From assembly GCA_004154925.1 (NCBI GenBank), contig QJNS01000700.1, positions 124,001-188,000 on the forward strand: a stretch of 64,000 nucleotides of DNA, written 5' to 3'. The position numbers and the translations under genes are program-made. The stretch is from Monosporascus cannonballus (Eukaryota > Ascomycota > Sordariomycetes > Xylariales). How positions within the stretch are numbered: the first letter of the stretch is position 1; every line of letters starts with the position of its first letter. The notes below the pieces were generated by a model. That model was not told the DNA's origin. It did not search any database and worked only from the letters and a program-made list of their open reading frames with translations. Positions 24,344 to 37,570 of this stretch are shown here, piece by piece.

Positions 24344-27300
24344 GTTCTCGATTTTATAATTAATATTCGAAAAAAGTTAGATTTTAATTAAAGATACGAG
24401 TTAATATAATTACGATTATAGAAATATAAAAATGTTTATTCTTTATTATGAAACGATAACGATATAAATAATTAACGATAGTAAAACGATTACAAAATAT
24501 TATTAATTTTAAAAGTATTTAAAAATTAAATATTTAAGGTATTTTATTTTGAGTAAAGTTTGTAATTAATTAATTTCGAAAAGTTATATATTTAAGGAGA
24601 TGTAAATTTAAAATCATAACTTAATTATTTAACGTATTATACAATCTTGCGACTTAAATAAGTTCGCGATTTGTTTTTTGGTACGTCGTAATAAGGAATT
24701 TAATTTAATTAACTGTAATACATCAAATTAATTCAAACTAATCGGATTCTTTATCGCTGATTGCCTTTATATTCTTTTCGTAAATACGCGCATTATGTTC
24801 CGATTTGCCGCAAACATTATATTTCCGTTTTTTCGTCTGAACGTTCTTACGACAATTATTTTCAGCCGTTATTAATTGCGATTATTTATTATTATTTTTC
24901 TTCGTAATTATAAAAGTTTATGTTTTTTTACAGTAAATATTCCTCCGTTTAAAGCCGTTTATTTTTAGTTTTCCAGCGATTATTAGAAATATGGTTCGTT
25001 TTACGTAAATAACCGGTTTTTTAAAAAAGGTTTTATATAAAAGTATTCAGTTATTACATATTAATGATTTAATTGATTTAATTATTTTTGTTCGCAAACT
25101 ACCTTGGTAGTTTTTAATTTTTTTTATAAATAACGTCTTTATTAAAACGCTTTAAAAATATTCTTAAAAGTATTTATAGGTGGAAAAATAACAGAATTGG
25201 CAAAAGTAAGCCGCGAAATAGTTAATATAAGTACAACTAAAACTTGTAATTCGGAAAAAAAGTAATAAGGATCGAATAAAATAAATCTCGTTTTTGCCAA
25301 TTCGGATTTAATATTATCGGTCGTTATCGCCATTTTAAATACGTTGCGGAAGCCGGCGATAAAACTTTTATTAGCAATATAAGTAACGTATTGCCGTATA
25401 AAACTTTCGATATAAAACGAATACGTACGTTTTAATACGGAAAAATAAAATACGTCGAAAGATTAAAACCGCTAAAAGAAATAGGTAAGCATATAAAATG
25501 TGATAATATGGTTAATTTGGCAGTATTTTTCTATTTCGATCTAATAGTGGTTTTCGTAACCGTTAACAACAAGGAGACGTTTTAAGCTTTTGGTACGCGT
25601 TTTAATATGTTTGTCGAAATATTTAATCTATTTTAAACTTAATTTATTTATTATTTAGCCGTTTTCGCTTACAACAAACTTCCAGTTAAATAAAAGTAAG
25701 TTATCGGCGAATTAGCGAAAAAGGTAATTTTTCTCGATAAGAATAATAAATAAGAGTAAAGCCCAGCTTTAAAAATTAACGGCCTATATTACCGTAAATT
25801 ATTTTCGAATTTTTCGCTAAGTTTATCGAGATTTTTTATACCTTTAACATTAATAATAATTATGTTTATTATTATAAAAAACTTTATTAAAAATTTTGTT
25901 TTATCGAAATTATAAATATCTTTTTTTACGATACCGTATTTTGCGATTATAATTCGGATAAGCTTAAATTATTTCTGATATATTTTTAAAGTTTTATATA
26001 AAATCTTTTAATAATTTATTTTTCGATTTAAACGCGTTTCGAAGTTTTTTTGCCGTTTAATAAAGTTAGATATTTAATTAATTTCGATGCGTTTTATAAC
26101 GCGTTACATAAGTAACAAATTCGCTATATTTTTAACATACTAATACCGGATAGGAAATGTTTGCGTATTTAGGTTAAGGATCCGTTTAACGATCAATTTT
26201 TTTCAGTTGGCGTTAATTTTCGCAAATTAAGGATAATATCGGCTCGAGCGCGTTTATCGTGGTATCGAGCATTTAAGGTCGTTTTAGCGATATCATATAT
26301 TGTACTAAGCTTTTTATAACTAAGTTTTAAGGTGCGTTTTTTTATCTAAACGGCTAAAGTTTTTTATAAAAAGCTATATATATTATTGATGTTAAATAAT
26401 ATATATTTAAAGTTAGTAATCGGGATAGAAATAAAAAATAAGTCGCAAACTTAGATAATACGTGATATTTTATATTAATTATAGAATTTAAAATATAACG
26501 TATTTTTGAAACGGTTTAAATTAATAAACCAAACTTGGATATTTGAATATTGCATAATAAATATAAATAGATTTAAAGGATTAATTATAAAAAATCAATT
26601 TATTTAAATTAAAAAAGCGAAAATAAATTATTAAGGACATATTTATATAAAGTTTAAATGAATTAAAATTATAATAATATCGATATAACTAATAAATTAA
26701 AATAGATTAATAACGGAATTAAAAGGAAGTTTAAAATTTATAATTCCGTTTAAAAAAAGAAACTTAAAAAGAGATTAATATTTCAATTTAATTAAAATAA
26801 TAAAGCTTCTATATTAAATATAATATATTTAAATGTTTTTACGTTAATAAGCTAATATTGCGTATAAGTTTTTTTTTAAAATATTTTTGAAGATCGTTAA
26901 TATTAATTAGTAAAATCATTTTAGCCCCAAAATTAATAATAGAAATATTAATAATAAAAGTATTAATAATAAAATTAAAAATACGTAAGTTCTATATTTA
27001 TCGTTAATACTATATCGATTAAAAACCAACTTTACTTATATAAAAAAGTCGATATTTTTAATATAATTATAAAACGTGAAGAAAATATAAACGAAAATAT
27101 TAAACATTTAAAATCCCTTTATATTTACATATTCGTATAATAATTTTATACTATTAAATTCTATTAATGTGAAGCCTTTTTTTATTGGTAATATTCGCTA
27201 AAGTCTAATCAATTTATTAAAAGTCCGTCGAAATTACTAAAATTTAAAGCATAATAAAGGTTATTATTTATTTCGAAACTTTTTATAGTTGAAAAACAAA

Positions 27301-30165
27301 CAAAGTTTTAATGTTAAATATTATTATATATTACCGAGCAATTAAATTTAAATACGAAAATAAATTTAAAAACGAATTACTTTTCAGTAATTTTATTAAT
27401 ATTTTGAAGTTTATTACTAATTATAATTAAGATTAAAGATAAAAAAACAGACAAATATTATTAAAATATTTAAAAAACGACTCGTTTAATTTATTAAAAC
27501 CGTTTTACAAATTTTCATTTTCAAAGTTATATTTTTGCATAATATATTTAGATTTAAGCTATATTTTCCAGGCCGAGCTATATATATAGGAATTATTACA
27601 GGATGTAATTTATATTAAAAATACTAAAGGTATATTTTTACAATTCTTTAATTATTATAAATTCGGATTTCGAGTAAATATAACAATTAAAGTTGATTTT
27701 GTGGGATATTACCAAATATATTTATTTTTTTAAATTTTAATTTATTGAAATTTCGATTACGTATTAGTGTAAAAAAGTTAATAAATTACGTTAACAATAT
27801 AGGTTTATAAAAGTGAAAATAACTAAAAACTACTTTATTATATATAAAACCTTTTTTTAACAACTTACTATTTAAGATGAATTTATTTAAAAGGTTTTAA
27901 AGCTTTTTAAAATACAAAAATTAAAATAATTATTAATTTTTAAATATTAATTAAAGGTTTTAATAAACTATATTTAACATAGACTATTTAATTAAATATA
28001 TATATATATTTAAAAATATATAATAAAAACTTACACTATCGTTAAAAACGTTAATTTCAAAACTAAAATTATAAATAAAAACGAATATCTTGAAAACTTC
28101 TTAAAAAGAATTTTAATTAATTATTTTTAAAATATTTAAAATTAGTTGTAAATAATTTTCGAAACTTTATATATAACGTTTTGTAATACTATTATAACAT
28201 TAATTAAATATTAGATTTTTAAAAGTTAAATTGATTTAATATAAAAAATAAATATAATTCGTTTTACTTTTAGTTAATTAAATAAAACTTAATAAAAAAA
28301 TATTTTAATTCTTTTAAAAACGTAACTTTAAACTTAAACTTATTTTATTAGAGAAATGTAATTAAATATTCAAAATTATTAATAATACATAAAAACTAAA
28401 GATTATGTTTATATAATAAGTTTAAACTTTTAAAACGTTTCAGAAAAAAATAAAAAAATCGTAAAATTTATTAGTTATTGTAAATTTACATAATATTGTA
28501 TTAAAGATTATCGTAGAGATAATATAATATATTAATCTATCGATTAATGTAATAGTTTTTTAATCGAACAATTTTTATAAATTAAGATTTTGTTATAAAT
28601 AAACTAATTATCCAAATAACTAAACAAAACCTCAGAAAATAATTTATCAATTTTAAAAAACAGTTTTATTAGTTTTACGGTAATTAAAGATGCGGAATAT
28701 AAATATATAAGTTATCTTCGAATATAAATAACATTAATTTAATCTCGCTCGATAAGAATTAATATATAATGTCTACTAAATTCGAAGTTAATAGATCGAA
28801 TTTAAGTATAATATAATTTCTAACGAGATTTCATAATTACAAAATTAATCAAAATACTTGATTTAAAGAAAGCTTTTAATATATATATAATATATTTAAT
28901 TGCAGTAATTATTTTAATTTTAAAATTAAGAATAAAATATTGTTTAACGATAGAGATTTTTAAAAATAAAAACCGAATCTTTTCGTCTTAATGTTTCCAA
29001 CGTATTTTACTTTACAATAATACAAAACCTAAATTAATTAAAATTTATTATTAATGTAAACTATATTATTAAAACTAAAATATTTTATTTTATTTTACAA
29101 AACTGTAAATTGTGCTATAAAAAAGTCTTTTCTTAAATTAGCTTTAAAATAAACTTGTTAAAAATAAAGATATTTGGTACTTTATTGAAATCTACGTTTT
29201 AGAAGTTAATATGAATAATTAGATTTTTCTATTTATTAATATTATATTAAATAAGCAATGTAATAAAAAGTAGGAAACAACATCGATGAATTTATTAAAA
29301 TTATAAAGATAATAATAATAAATTTATATAAAAGAGATGTTTATTTTCAAATGTCGAAAAACAAATATAAACACGTAATATCTTCAATTATAGTAAATTA
29401 ATTAATAAATAATTAATAAAATATAAAAAAATTAAAACTTTCGAAAACGCGAAAAGAAACTTCGATATTTTAAAGTCGGAATTAATTAACATTTATCTAA
29501 ATTTAATAAAGTTTTTAAAAGTTTTATAATTACGAAAACCTTAGATATATTAAATAGTAGAAATAAAAAGATAGCTGAAATATTAAAAGGAAACATCTAT
29601 AATATTACATTTATTAAATTACTATAAAGTTTTAAAATTTTAATCATCGATATTAGAAATAAGCTGCAAAACTAAAAAAAAAGTTAATATTATATTCGAA
29701 AGAAATATAATCCGGTTAAATATATTGTGTTACAATTTAAATTAATTATTCCAGTAAGGTTTAAAAAAAGAATTTAATTAATAATAATATAGATATCAAA
29801 GCCGAATAAAACATTATATTTTATTCTACGTTAAGAAATATCCGCTATTAAAACGATAAATTCGAATTTTTCTTATGCGATTTAATAGTTAAAAGAAAAT
29901 TAAATTTGAAACGTAATCAAGCTGGTAATATAATTAATTAACCGATTATTTATTATTTCGTTTTTTGCTATTAACGATAATTATATTATATAATTATTAA
30001 TATTAGGACTTATTTTAAAACAATGTAGAAAATAATATAGAAAATATTAAACTTTAGCCCAATACAAATTATGATTTTTCCAATAATGATGAAACGAATT
30101 AACTGTAAGATTTACGGAAATGATTAATTTTTTTAAAAGATGCAGCCGGTAAATTTATAAATTAT
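24344..30165 (+). mobile_element. Ty1/Copia internal region, RIP-degraded (copy C3), interrupted by a pogo element
   Basis: Copia sequence at 24344-24630 and again from 26465 to about 30165; the break is explained by the 1.83-kb pogo relic between them. Matches to C2 include 27200-27270 with 12285-12355, the reverse transcriptase segment NLFRLNVSNVFYF near 28965, and 30090-30155 with 14585-14645. Removing the insertion brings the distances from the LTR into line with C1 and C2 (about 1.1 kb for the first block). The right end is abrupt, at a partial opposite-strand LTR. Confidence 0.65.
24631..26464 (-). mobile_element. Fot1/pogo-type DNA transposon relic inserted in Copia C3
   Basis: Ends carry matching inverted sequence: ACGTATTAT then TTGCGACTTA on the left, and the reverse complement at the right (ACGTATTATCTAAGTTTGCG). 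About 1.83 kb, the usual size of Fot1-like elements. On the minus strand the DDE transposase can be read around 25310-25590: LLVVNGYENHY, then YCQINHIITFYM, then FSVLKRTYS, IRQYVTYI and FRNVFKMAITTDNIKS. The open frame 25333-25142 follows in the same frame (FILFDPYYFFSELQV), where the family has a GLVPFDP motif. Near 24870-24780 NVCGKSEHNARIY is the C-terminal knuckle-like tail. The first catalytic aspartate of this block reads as asparagine. Confidence 0.8.
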
Positions 30166-30446
30166 TTTATTAAATTAAGATAATAAAGGTTTGCTTTAAT
30201 TAGCGTGGATAAACAAGTTATATTACGACTCGGAAAATGGTTCCCAAAATAAAGAACTTGAACCGATTATATTAATAGTATTAAATGATAATAATTAATA
30301 TATTAAAGACATTTAATTAATAGTAGTTATAATAACCATTGTTATTATTCGCCTTGCTGTTAAATTCATGGGAAAAATGAACTTGTTAATATATATGCGA
30401 AACTTTAATTTTTTATAATTAATCGAAGCTAATTATTGACGTAATA
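30166..30446 (-). repeat. Copia LTR, partial, minus strand
   Basis: Reverse complement starts TATTACGTC at 30446, preceded on that strand by the purine-rich AATAAGGGAGG, and runs to about 30166, where the last about 50 bp of the LTR are missing. It joins the truncated right end of Copia C3 in the opposite orientation, so this is a rearranged or inserted fragment. Confidence 0.6.
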
Positions 30447-33400
30447 CCTCCCTTATTTTAAATTCTATTTTGAAATAAAAAACGTTTTCGTTTTATCGGA
30501 AGAAGTAATGGCAATCTAACGTTAAAAGAAGTATAATATATATATATATTCTTATTAATTACATCTTTTTCTTACGACGTAATATATTTTCTAATATTTT
30601 TAATTTAAAATTTCTATTTCGTTTTTTAATTAGTCCTTTACATTATAATAACCTTTTCTTATTTTTGTATGCTTTGTTTTCCGTTTATTAATCGTTAATT
30701 GACCTCTTGTATTTTTTTTCTAAAATGAGTTTTTGATAACAGAATAAGATTTTAGTTGTTTTCTAATAGTTTGTTTTATATTTTCCATTTATTAATACGG
30801 AGTTTTGTAAATTTCTACTACTTTAGCTTAAATGCGTTAATAGTTAATTAACGGACGAAATCTATATTTTACTTCGATATTATAATATGCTTTACGTATT
30901 AATTCGGAGCCGTGTCGTGTTTAACGAAATATATAAATATTTTATTTAGAAAATAAAGAAAAATCTGAAAACTTTTAAAAACAGGCGTTAAATATTTATT
31001 ACGTTAAAATTCTTTAAATAAGGTTTTAACCTGATTTTTATTTTGTAAACCAAGGTATGTTTTAATCTTTTTTTTCTATTTTTCATTGATTATATTTTCT
31101 TATTTAAATTTGGCTTTTTAGTTTTCTGTGTATCAAATTCTCGTATAATAATATAAAATAAATAGATTAGTTAAGTAAAATATATTTAATTAAAATGCAA
31201 TTTAAAAGTCCTAATTTTGTAAATATATACTGATATATTATAGAAATCAATTTTTTTATAAATAGAATCTTAATAATTTTTTAATTCTGTTATTTAAAAA
31301 CACGGTACTAAATGTTTTAAAAGCACGTTTTAATTAAATATATAATGAGTTAACCGAATACTTATATTTAGTAATTTTATTAATACGAATAATATTATTT
31401 ATTATTATTTCAATATAATTAAAGTTGGAATAACGGATAATACCATTTATGTCTTTCTTTAATAGCGTATAATATCTTTAAGTAATAAAACGAGCGGTTT
31501 CGAAAATATATAACATTTATTTTTATAGTCCGGTAATAAAGTACGTATATTAAATTCATACTATTCCTTAAGTAGAAATATTATTTGACGGGAATAAATA
31601 TAATAATTCTTAAAGCGATATAATTATTATATTTTGCCATCAATCCGAATAAGTTTCGAAATTTAATAATATTTCAACATATATTTAAAAGCGGATTTTT
31701 CTTAATTTTATAATATAATAAGTATTGATCGATTAAACTTAACTTTTCGAGTAAAATAAAACATAAAAACGTAATACAAAATATCGTTATATAACTTTTT
31801 TAATAATTTTTAAGTTTTTGCTCTATTTAAAAGTTTAATATTTAAAGTTTTAATAAATTTACTAAATTTAAATCAATGTATTTTCTTATGATATCACTTA
31901 AAGTTAACTTAAATTAAATTTTTAAATATCTCTTTAAGAACGTCGATATTATGATATATTTAAAAACATTTACATATATAATAAACAAAAAATCGTAATA
32001 CAATTACGTAAATATAAAAGATAATTAATAAATTATAAAACTATTACAAATGTTAAAATACATTTAATATAGATAATAACGAATATTAAAAAATAATTAA
32101 TAATATATACGTTTTTTTAATGGTTTCGTTTTTTTAAAAATAGATTTTTATATTTTCTGTGACAAATTCGAATTTTTGTTTAATATTATCGAAAAAGTTA
32201 CCGTATATTATTATAGTTTTTATTTAATTACTTATAAATATCGTTGTCTTTATACTTTTTAAACCTTAATTTTTATAAATCTTTATTTTTTAATAATAAT
32301 ATTTATTTTTTATTTAGAAATATATGTATTTGTATTTATATATATATTTTTATAGTATTATAATACGTTTAATTACTTTATTATATATATTTTCATCAAA
32401 TCAAAACTTTTCAAACTTTAAAGCTTTTATATTAATACGGAATTTAATGAATTAATTATGTAAATAAAATATTTGTTGATTAAAAATAATACTTCTAATA
32501 TTATTACAAGCAATTAAGTTAAGTATAATCCAAATTCTTAAAGTTTCGATGATTTTTTAGCTTATTATTATTGTGTTTTTAAAGCTTTAAAATATTTTAT
32601 ATTCGTTAAACTTTTTATTAACAAGATAAATCAACATTTAGCTTTTTAATTTTAGAAAAATAATAAGTTTCTAACTAATCTATCCGATATTCGCAAACTC
32701 CAAAATCCCCCACATCGTCAAGTTTTCATATTTCAGCTATATTTTTCGTTTAGCTATCGATTTCGTAATAGTATTAAAAATATAATATTTATTTTCTCTC
32801 TGTAATTCTAGTTATAAAGAATTGAATATCTTTTAAACCTTATTATTTTTATGAATAGAAGAATAATTTTATCGAAAAAAATCTCGTAATCTTCTTAATT
32901 TTAGATATTTTCAAACAATCTTTTACAAATTATAGATTAATAACGTTAATATATAATATTAATATTAATGAATTTTTTTATCTTTAATTTTATAAATTTC
33001 TTCCGGTCCAAGAATAATTTACCGAGTTTTCGATTTATTTATAAATATTAATAAATTATATATCTCTTAATATCCTCTTTATATTTTAATAACTGGTTTA
33101 TATTTCTAATAATATTACAGTTATTACTACAGTTATTACTTATGCTATATTTAAATATTTTATATTAAACTATCTTCATATTATAATCTATTTTGTATTA
33201 AGCAATAATATGTGTTTAAAGTAATATTTATTTAGTTTATTTTCGTTTTCGTTATACATCGGTTTTTAGAATAACGAATTACCGATATTAATTTTTAGAA
33301 AATAATAAACGCATAGTTGCCGATTAATAAAATACTGCTTTTTAAAAGTAAGTCCAGAATAAAAGACGTATTCGTTAAAATTATTTACGCCGGTTGTTTA

Positions 33401-35030
33401 AGTTAACTTATGGTGCATCTTATTAAGGACTTTCGATACGTTAATAAATTATTTATTTAAATTTCGAAATATTAAACTTAATATTTTACGAACTTTGTAA
33501 CAAATCTTTTTACGCTTTTAAACTTTTTAGAAATTGCTGGATATTCTCGTTTTTCGAATATATATTATTTTATAGCGTTACGAAAAATACGTATAGTAAT
33601 TATATTAGATTAATTAATAAATATAATTATATCTTTAAAACAAATTAATTTAAAACTTTTTAAACGAATTTTATAAAAAAACGGAAAGTTAAATTAGATT
33701 TCTATATATTGAATTATACGATTTTTTATCAATTTAACAAAGCTTCTTTTTAGCGTTTAATTCAAAAAAGGTGTATCGATTTCCTTTATATAATTCAAAT
33801 TCGCAATATCTTACAAAATTCGATAAATTGTTACCTTAATATTTTAACTGTTTTCAAATGTAAATGAAAACATAAATTAAGCTTTATTCTTTTATATATT
33901 AATATTTTGCAAATAATTGCGATAATAGAGTATACGAATAGTTAATTTCGTAATAATATTATTATTTATTATTATATAATTTTTACATAGTTTATTCGCT
34001 ATTTAAACTTTAAAAATTATTTTTAATACCTTTGATAATTTTAAGTTCTTAATTTCTTTATAATTCGACACTTATGCCACTAAATATATCGTTCTTAATA
34101 TCGTATACCCGATAGTGTTTATTAAGTAATATTTTATGCAATTATCCTTTTGCTAATTCTTTAATTCTTAATATCTCTTTTTATCTTTAACAAATTACTT
34201 TAATTTATTAAAAAACCTTCTTTGATAATGTTTTATTAATTTCTTTTAAATAGTAAATATTTTATTTGATACAGTTATTGATAAAATCCGCATCCATTTT
34301 ACTGTACTTTAGTTTAATCTTTTTAAATATATTAATATCGCGTAATATATTATAAAACAATGGTAAATTGTTGATTTTTAAAAATTAAACTTTTATTTTA
34401 CTCTTAATTCTTTAATTAATAAATTAATTAACTTTACTGCTTTACGTAATAATTACTTTAGTAACGTCGTCCGTTTTATCTTTTAATAACTTAAATTTTG
34501 ACGTAATTAATTTTTCGGAATACGAGGATTTTATACTATAATTCTTTATATCGATGATATAATTTGATTAATAAACGTGTTTTTTATCTTTATAATATTT
34601 TATAAAAGTTAAAACCGTAACTTTTGATAATAAACTTGCTTGTAGAAATTATATTAAGCAAAAACTTAATTTGTTTTTTGTTTATACCGTTTAATAATTT
34701 TCTTAATTTTCTAATAATCGAAATATACATTTTTTTTATTTAATATATTTCGTTAAATAATATATCTAATTTTAACTTTTCGTTTAACTTTAAAAATCGA
34801 ACAAGGTTCGATAATTTCTTTTGTTATTTTTAAGAACTTTATCGATTTTAATTTTCGTTACAATTTTATATTAATAAAAGATATATTTTTCTAGGAATTC
34901 GTTTTTGCCGTAAATATAATTATACGTAAAATTTTAACTTCGAAATATCAGCAAAATTTATATTAAATTTCAATAATTGTTTTATATTTGTTTTTATTTA
35001 CCATTAATTAAATGTTAAAATTTAAATAAT
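30447..35030. other. AT-rich RIP-degraded block, unidentified
   Basis: About 4.6 kb between a minus-strand and a plus-strand Copia LTR. It is probably retroelement interior, because both flanking LTRs have their outer purine-rich block pointing into it, but the two orientations cannot belong to one element. Stops in all frames; I recognise no domain. Confidence 0.45.
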
Positions 35031-35044
35031 GAAGTGGGGCGGGG

Positions 35045-35307
35045 TGTTACACCTATGATCAAACTCAGCTGATCAGAAAGCCGGAGTTTCGCATGTATAT
35101 TAAGAAGTTCTTTTTCGCCATGGGTTCAACCCCGAGGCATCACCAGCACCATCACCACTTAGTATGTCTTCCGTCATTTTCAGTCATCAAGGTTCAACAC
35201 CATTAATATAATCGGATTCAGTTCTTCATTTTTCGACAGTCCCATTCCGTACCGTGACAAAAAATGGTTATCCGCACTGATCAAGACCAATTCTCCCTAC
35301 CCCAATT
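35045..35307 (+). repeat. Copia LTR, partial, least-mutated copy
   Basis: TGTTACACCTATGATC start preceded by TGAAGTGGGGCGGGG (35031-35044). It preserves many C and G positions that other copies have lost (for example the CACCAGCACCATCACCAC stretch). It stops near 35307 at CCCCAATTT, lacking the last about 60 bp of the full LTR. As the least RIPped copy it is the best guide to the ancestral sequence. Confidence 0.7.
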
Positions 35308-36960
35308 TAATAATTGCGATATTTAAAAGTTTTAAAAAGTTATAACCTTTTTTAAGATATTAATTAATAATTCTTTTAATACAAAGTTAAAACAAAAATT
35401 ACTGTTTATATACATTTATATATATTCCATTAATAATTTAAAGTAATTATACGTTAATAAATTATATCTTTTTATATATAACTGTAATTTCTTAATACTA
35501 TTTAATTATTATTCGAGATTTTTAATTATTATCGACAACTTTACGATTATTATATTGTTTTTTCGTTTTGAGCTATAAAATATCGTTTTAAACAAAATAT
35601 CTTTCGATTTCTGTTTTCAAAGTTACCTATTTCTTTTATTATTATACTCGTTAATCGATTAAAAAATTTTAATATTTTAAGAAATTTTGCGTACTTCTGT
35701 ACCTGTTTATATAAAATTATACTCAAAAGCCTTTTTTATTTAAGTTATTCCTATTACAAAATTTAACTCAATAATATTTAATTAAATATTAATAAAATTA
35801 TTAATTTCTTTTTATTAATCGTTTAATTTGTTAAAAGGCCTAATTAGCTTTTTTTATAATTTATTAATAGTCAAATTTCTATTGTTAAAAATATATTAAA
35901 TTTTAAATTCAAATAATTTAATTTACGAAATTTATCAGATTAATAAAAACCGCCTAGTAAACTTATTAAGTTATTAATATATATAACTAGTATTTCAATG
36001 GTATATTTTAACGAATATCGAATTTTATAAATTTATTTCCTAGATTATTTTAACGTTTAAGAATAATTTAACATTTTAGTTTTATAATATTGTAATTTAA
36101 TTCCGTTTTCTTCGAGATATTACTTTTATAATATGTTATATATTTTATCTTATTAATTATTTAATTTTACGTATTTTCGAAATTCCGTTTATATAAGTCC
36201 GCTTTTATAATCATTCTTTTTATTTTAAGCTTATAATTATTAATAATTCATGTCGAAATCATTGTAAATCCTTTAAGTATTTTTATAACATAATTTTCAT
36301 TAAGAGCTTGAACAAATATTTTATTTTTACAAAGGAAATATGTAAAAACTTTCGCCTTAATAATATAATATACTATAAATATCTAATAATAAACGATAAC
36401 TTTTAGAAAAACTTTGTTTTTCGATACGTTTTTATAGGGATGAACTTTTAAAATGTTTTATTATTTTGGCCGTATTAAGTTAATAATTATTCGTACTGAA
36501 AAAATCCGATTATAACTGCAAATTTACAGCATTATTGAGATTCTTATATATTAATCGTAATTTCGGCAAATTTGTACTTAAGAAAAGTTTTATTTATGTT
36601 AACAATATGTTTAAAAACGAACCGTCGAGTTCTGGGAAAAAATTTAATATTATTGTAATACGTCCTTAATTTCTTAATATTAACGTTATTTGCGAATAGC
36701 CGCGTTATTTCGAGTGTTAAATTCTTTAAAAAAAACTTCCCGATTACATAATAGAAATAAGCTATAAAATTGGTAAATCTTATAAGTATAGTAGTATATC
36801 GGAGTAATCCTAACGGTATTACGAACGTTATTATATATCTGGTAACAAAAGCTAAAGTAACCTGATCGTACCTAGAGAAGAAGTCTATAAAGGAAACCAA
36901 AAAGTAAATGGCGAAATCTGCAGAGAACTCGTCGCAGTTTTCTGACATAAATGCATCCCG
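35308..36960 (-). mobile_element. Ty3/Gypsy pol relic (family G2, minus copy)
   Basis: Minus-strand pol sequence containing the 134-residue open frame 36948-36544 and, below it, degraded continuation (LKVIVYY then IFI near 36375) matching the YYRIFI motif of the plus copy at 15480-16080. The order is reverse transcriptase then its C-terminal connection, as in Gypsy pol. No LTR or ends were identified. A Copia LTR fragment lies on each side. Confidence 0.6.
36544..36948 (-). pseudogene. Gypsy reverse transcriptase fragment still open, active site D to N
   Basis: 134 codons without a stop, unusual in this AT-rich block. The translation follows the Gypsy RT palm: FLVSFIDFFSRYDQVTLAF, IITFVIPLGLLRYTTI, FTNFIAYFYYVIGKFFLKN, then LFANNVNIKKLRTYYNN and RRFVFKHIVNINKTF. 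The position of the catalytic FxDD pair reads F-A-N-N, so both metal-binding aspartates are asparagine, each explained by G to A. It cannot be an active polymerase even though the frame is open. The MSENCDEF start is simply the first ATG of the open stretch. Confidence 0.65.
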
Positions 36961-37013
36961 CGTTTCTGATCAAGACCTCATCTCCTCCGAATGTTAATCG
37001 AAAAGTCGAAAGT

Positions 37014-37226
37014 TGTCTCGGCAGCTACCTAAAGCCAGTTTCTTTTCCTTGGTAGCTAAATGAATTGGGGTAGGGAGAATTGGTTATGATTAGTGCGAAT
37101 AAACACGCTATATTACGATCCGGAAAAGGATTACTAAAATAAAAAACTTAAACCGATTGTATTAATGGTTTTAAACGTCGATAATTAAAGTATTAGAAAA
37201 ATATGCTAATTAGTAATCGTAATAAT
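37014..37226 (-). repeat. Copia LTR, partial, minus strand
   Basis: The reverse complement ends GCCGAGACA at 37014 (the LTR 3' end) and extends back to about 37226, covering the 3' two-thirds of the LTR. It includes the CCGGATCGTAATATAGCG and CCCTACCCCAATTCATTTAG stretches. The missing 5' third is replaced by unrelated GC-richer DNA from about 37229. Confidence 0.65.
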
Positions 37227-37228
37227 CA

Positions 37229-37478
37229 GGAACCATTCTTTCGGTCATCTGTGTGTTTTGCAAAGTACTATGTAAGGATTCATACTGCCGGGTTTGTGAA
37301 AGTGGCCTTATAGAGAACTTGTACTCTCTTATACAAGCGACCATGAGCAATTACCAGAGAACTTCTGTCAGGTGCCAAGGTTCGACGCCCTTTCTGGGGC
37401 TCAGCGACCCTCCAGTGAGGGTCCGGCTTGTGTATTAATAGGGGGCGAAGCCCCCTATTAGTTAACGAAAAGCAGGCG
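37229..37478. other. Short unmutated GC-balanced segment ending in a perfect hairpin
   Basis: About 250 bp not visibly RIP-mutated although both sides are. It contains an open frame (37253-37438) that resembles no protein I know and is probably chance. At 37436-37460 an 11-bp perfect stem (TAATAGGGGGC) closes a GAA loop. The Gypsy LTR fragment begins at 37479. It may be a fragment of a low-copy element or a filler captured at a rearrangement. Confidence 0.45.
37436..37460. repeat. Perfect 11-bp hairpin with GAA loop
   Basis: TAATAGGGGGC, loop GAA, GCCCCCTATTA. Both arms are exact. The downstream bases (GTTAACG) do not give the CTRR end expected of a Helitron terminus. Confidence 0.8.
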
Positions 37479-37552
37479 TATTACGACCTGACGAATTACG
37501 GCCCCAGGAAACGGTCGTAATAGAGATGTCAAAAAAATAAATGGAACGGGTT
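37479..37552 (+). repeat. Gypsy G1 LTR fragment (5' end)
   Basis: TATTACGACCTGACGAATTACGG matches the start of the LTR at 60259 for about 74 bp, including the GGTCGTAA motif and GTTACGTAATA, then diverges into the tandem repeat. Same orientation as the 60-kb element. Confidence 0.65.
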
Positions 37553-37570
37553 ACGTAATAACTCAATAGG

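Noticed and set aside
37436..37478. Helitron 3' end, suggested by the GC-rich hairpin
   Set aside because: No CTRR followed by T at the required distance and no Rep/helicase remains; kept only as a hairpin.
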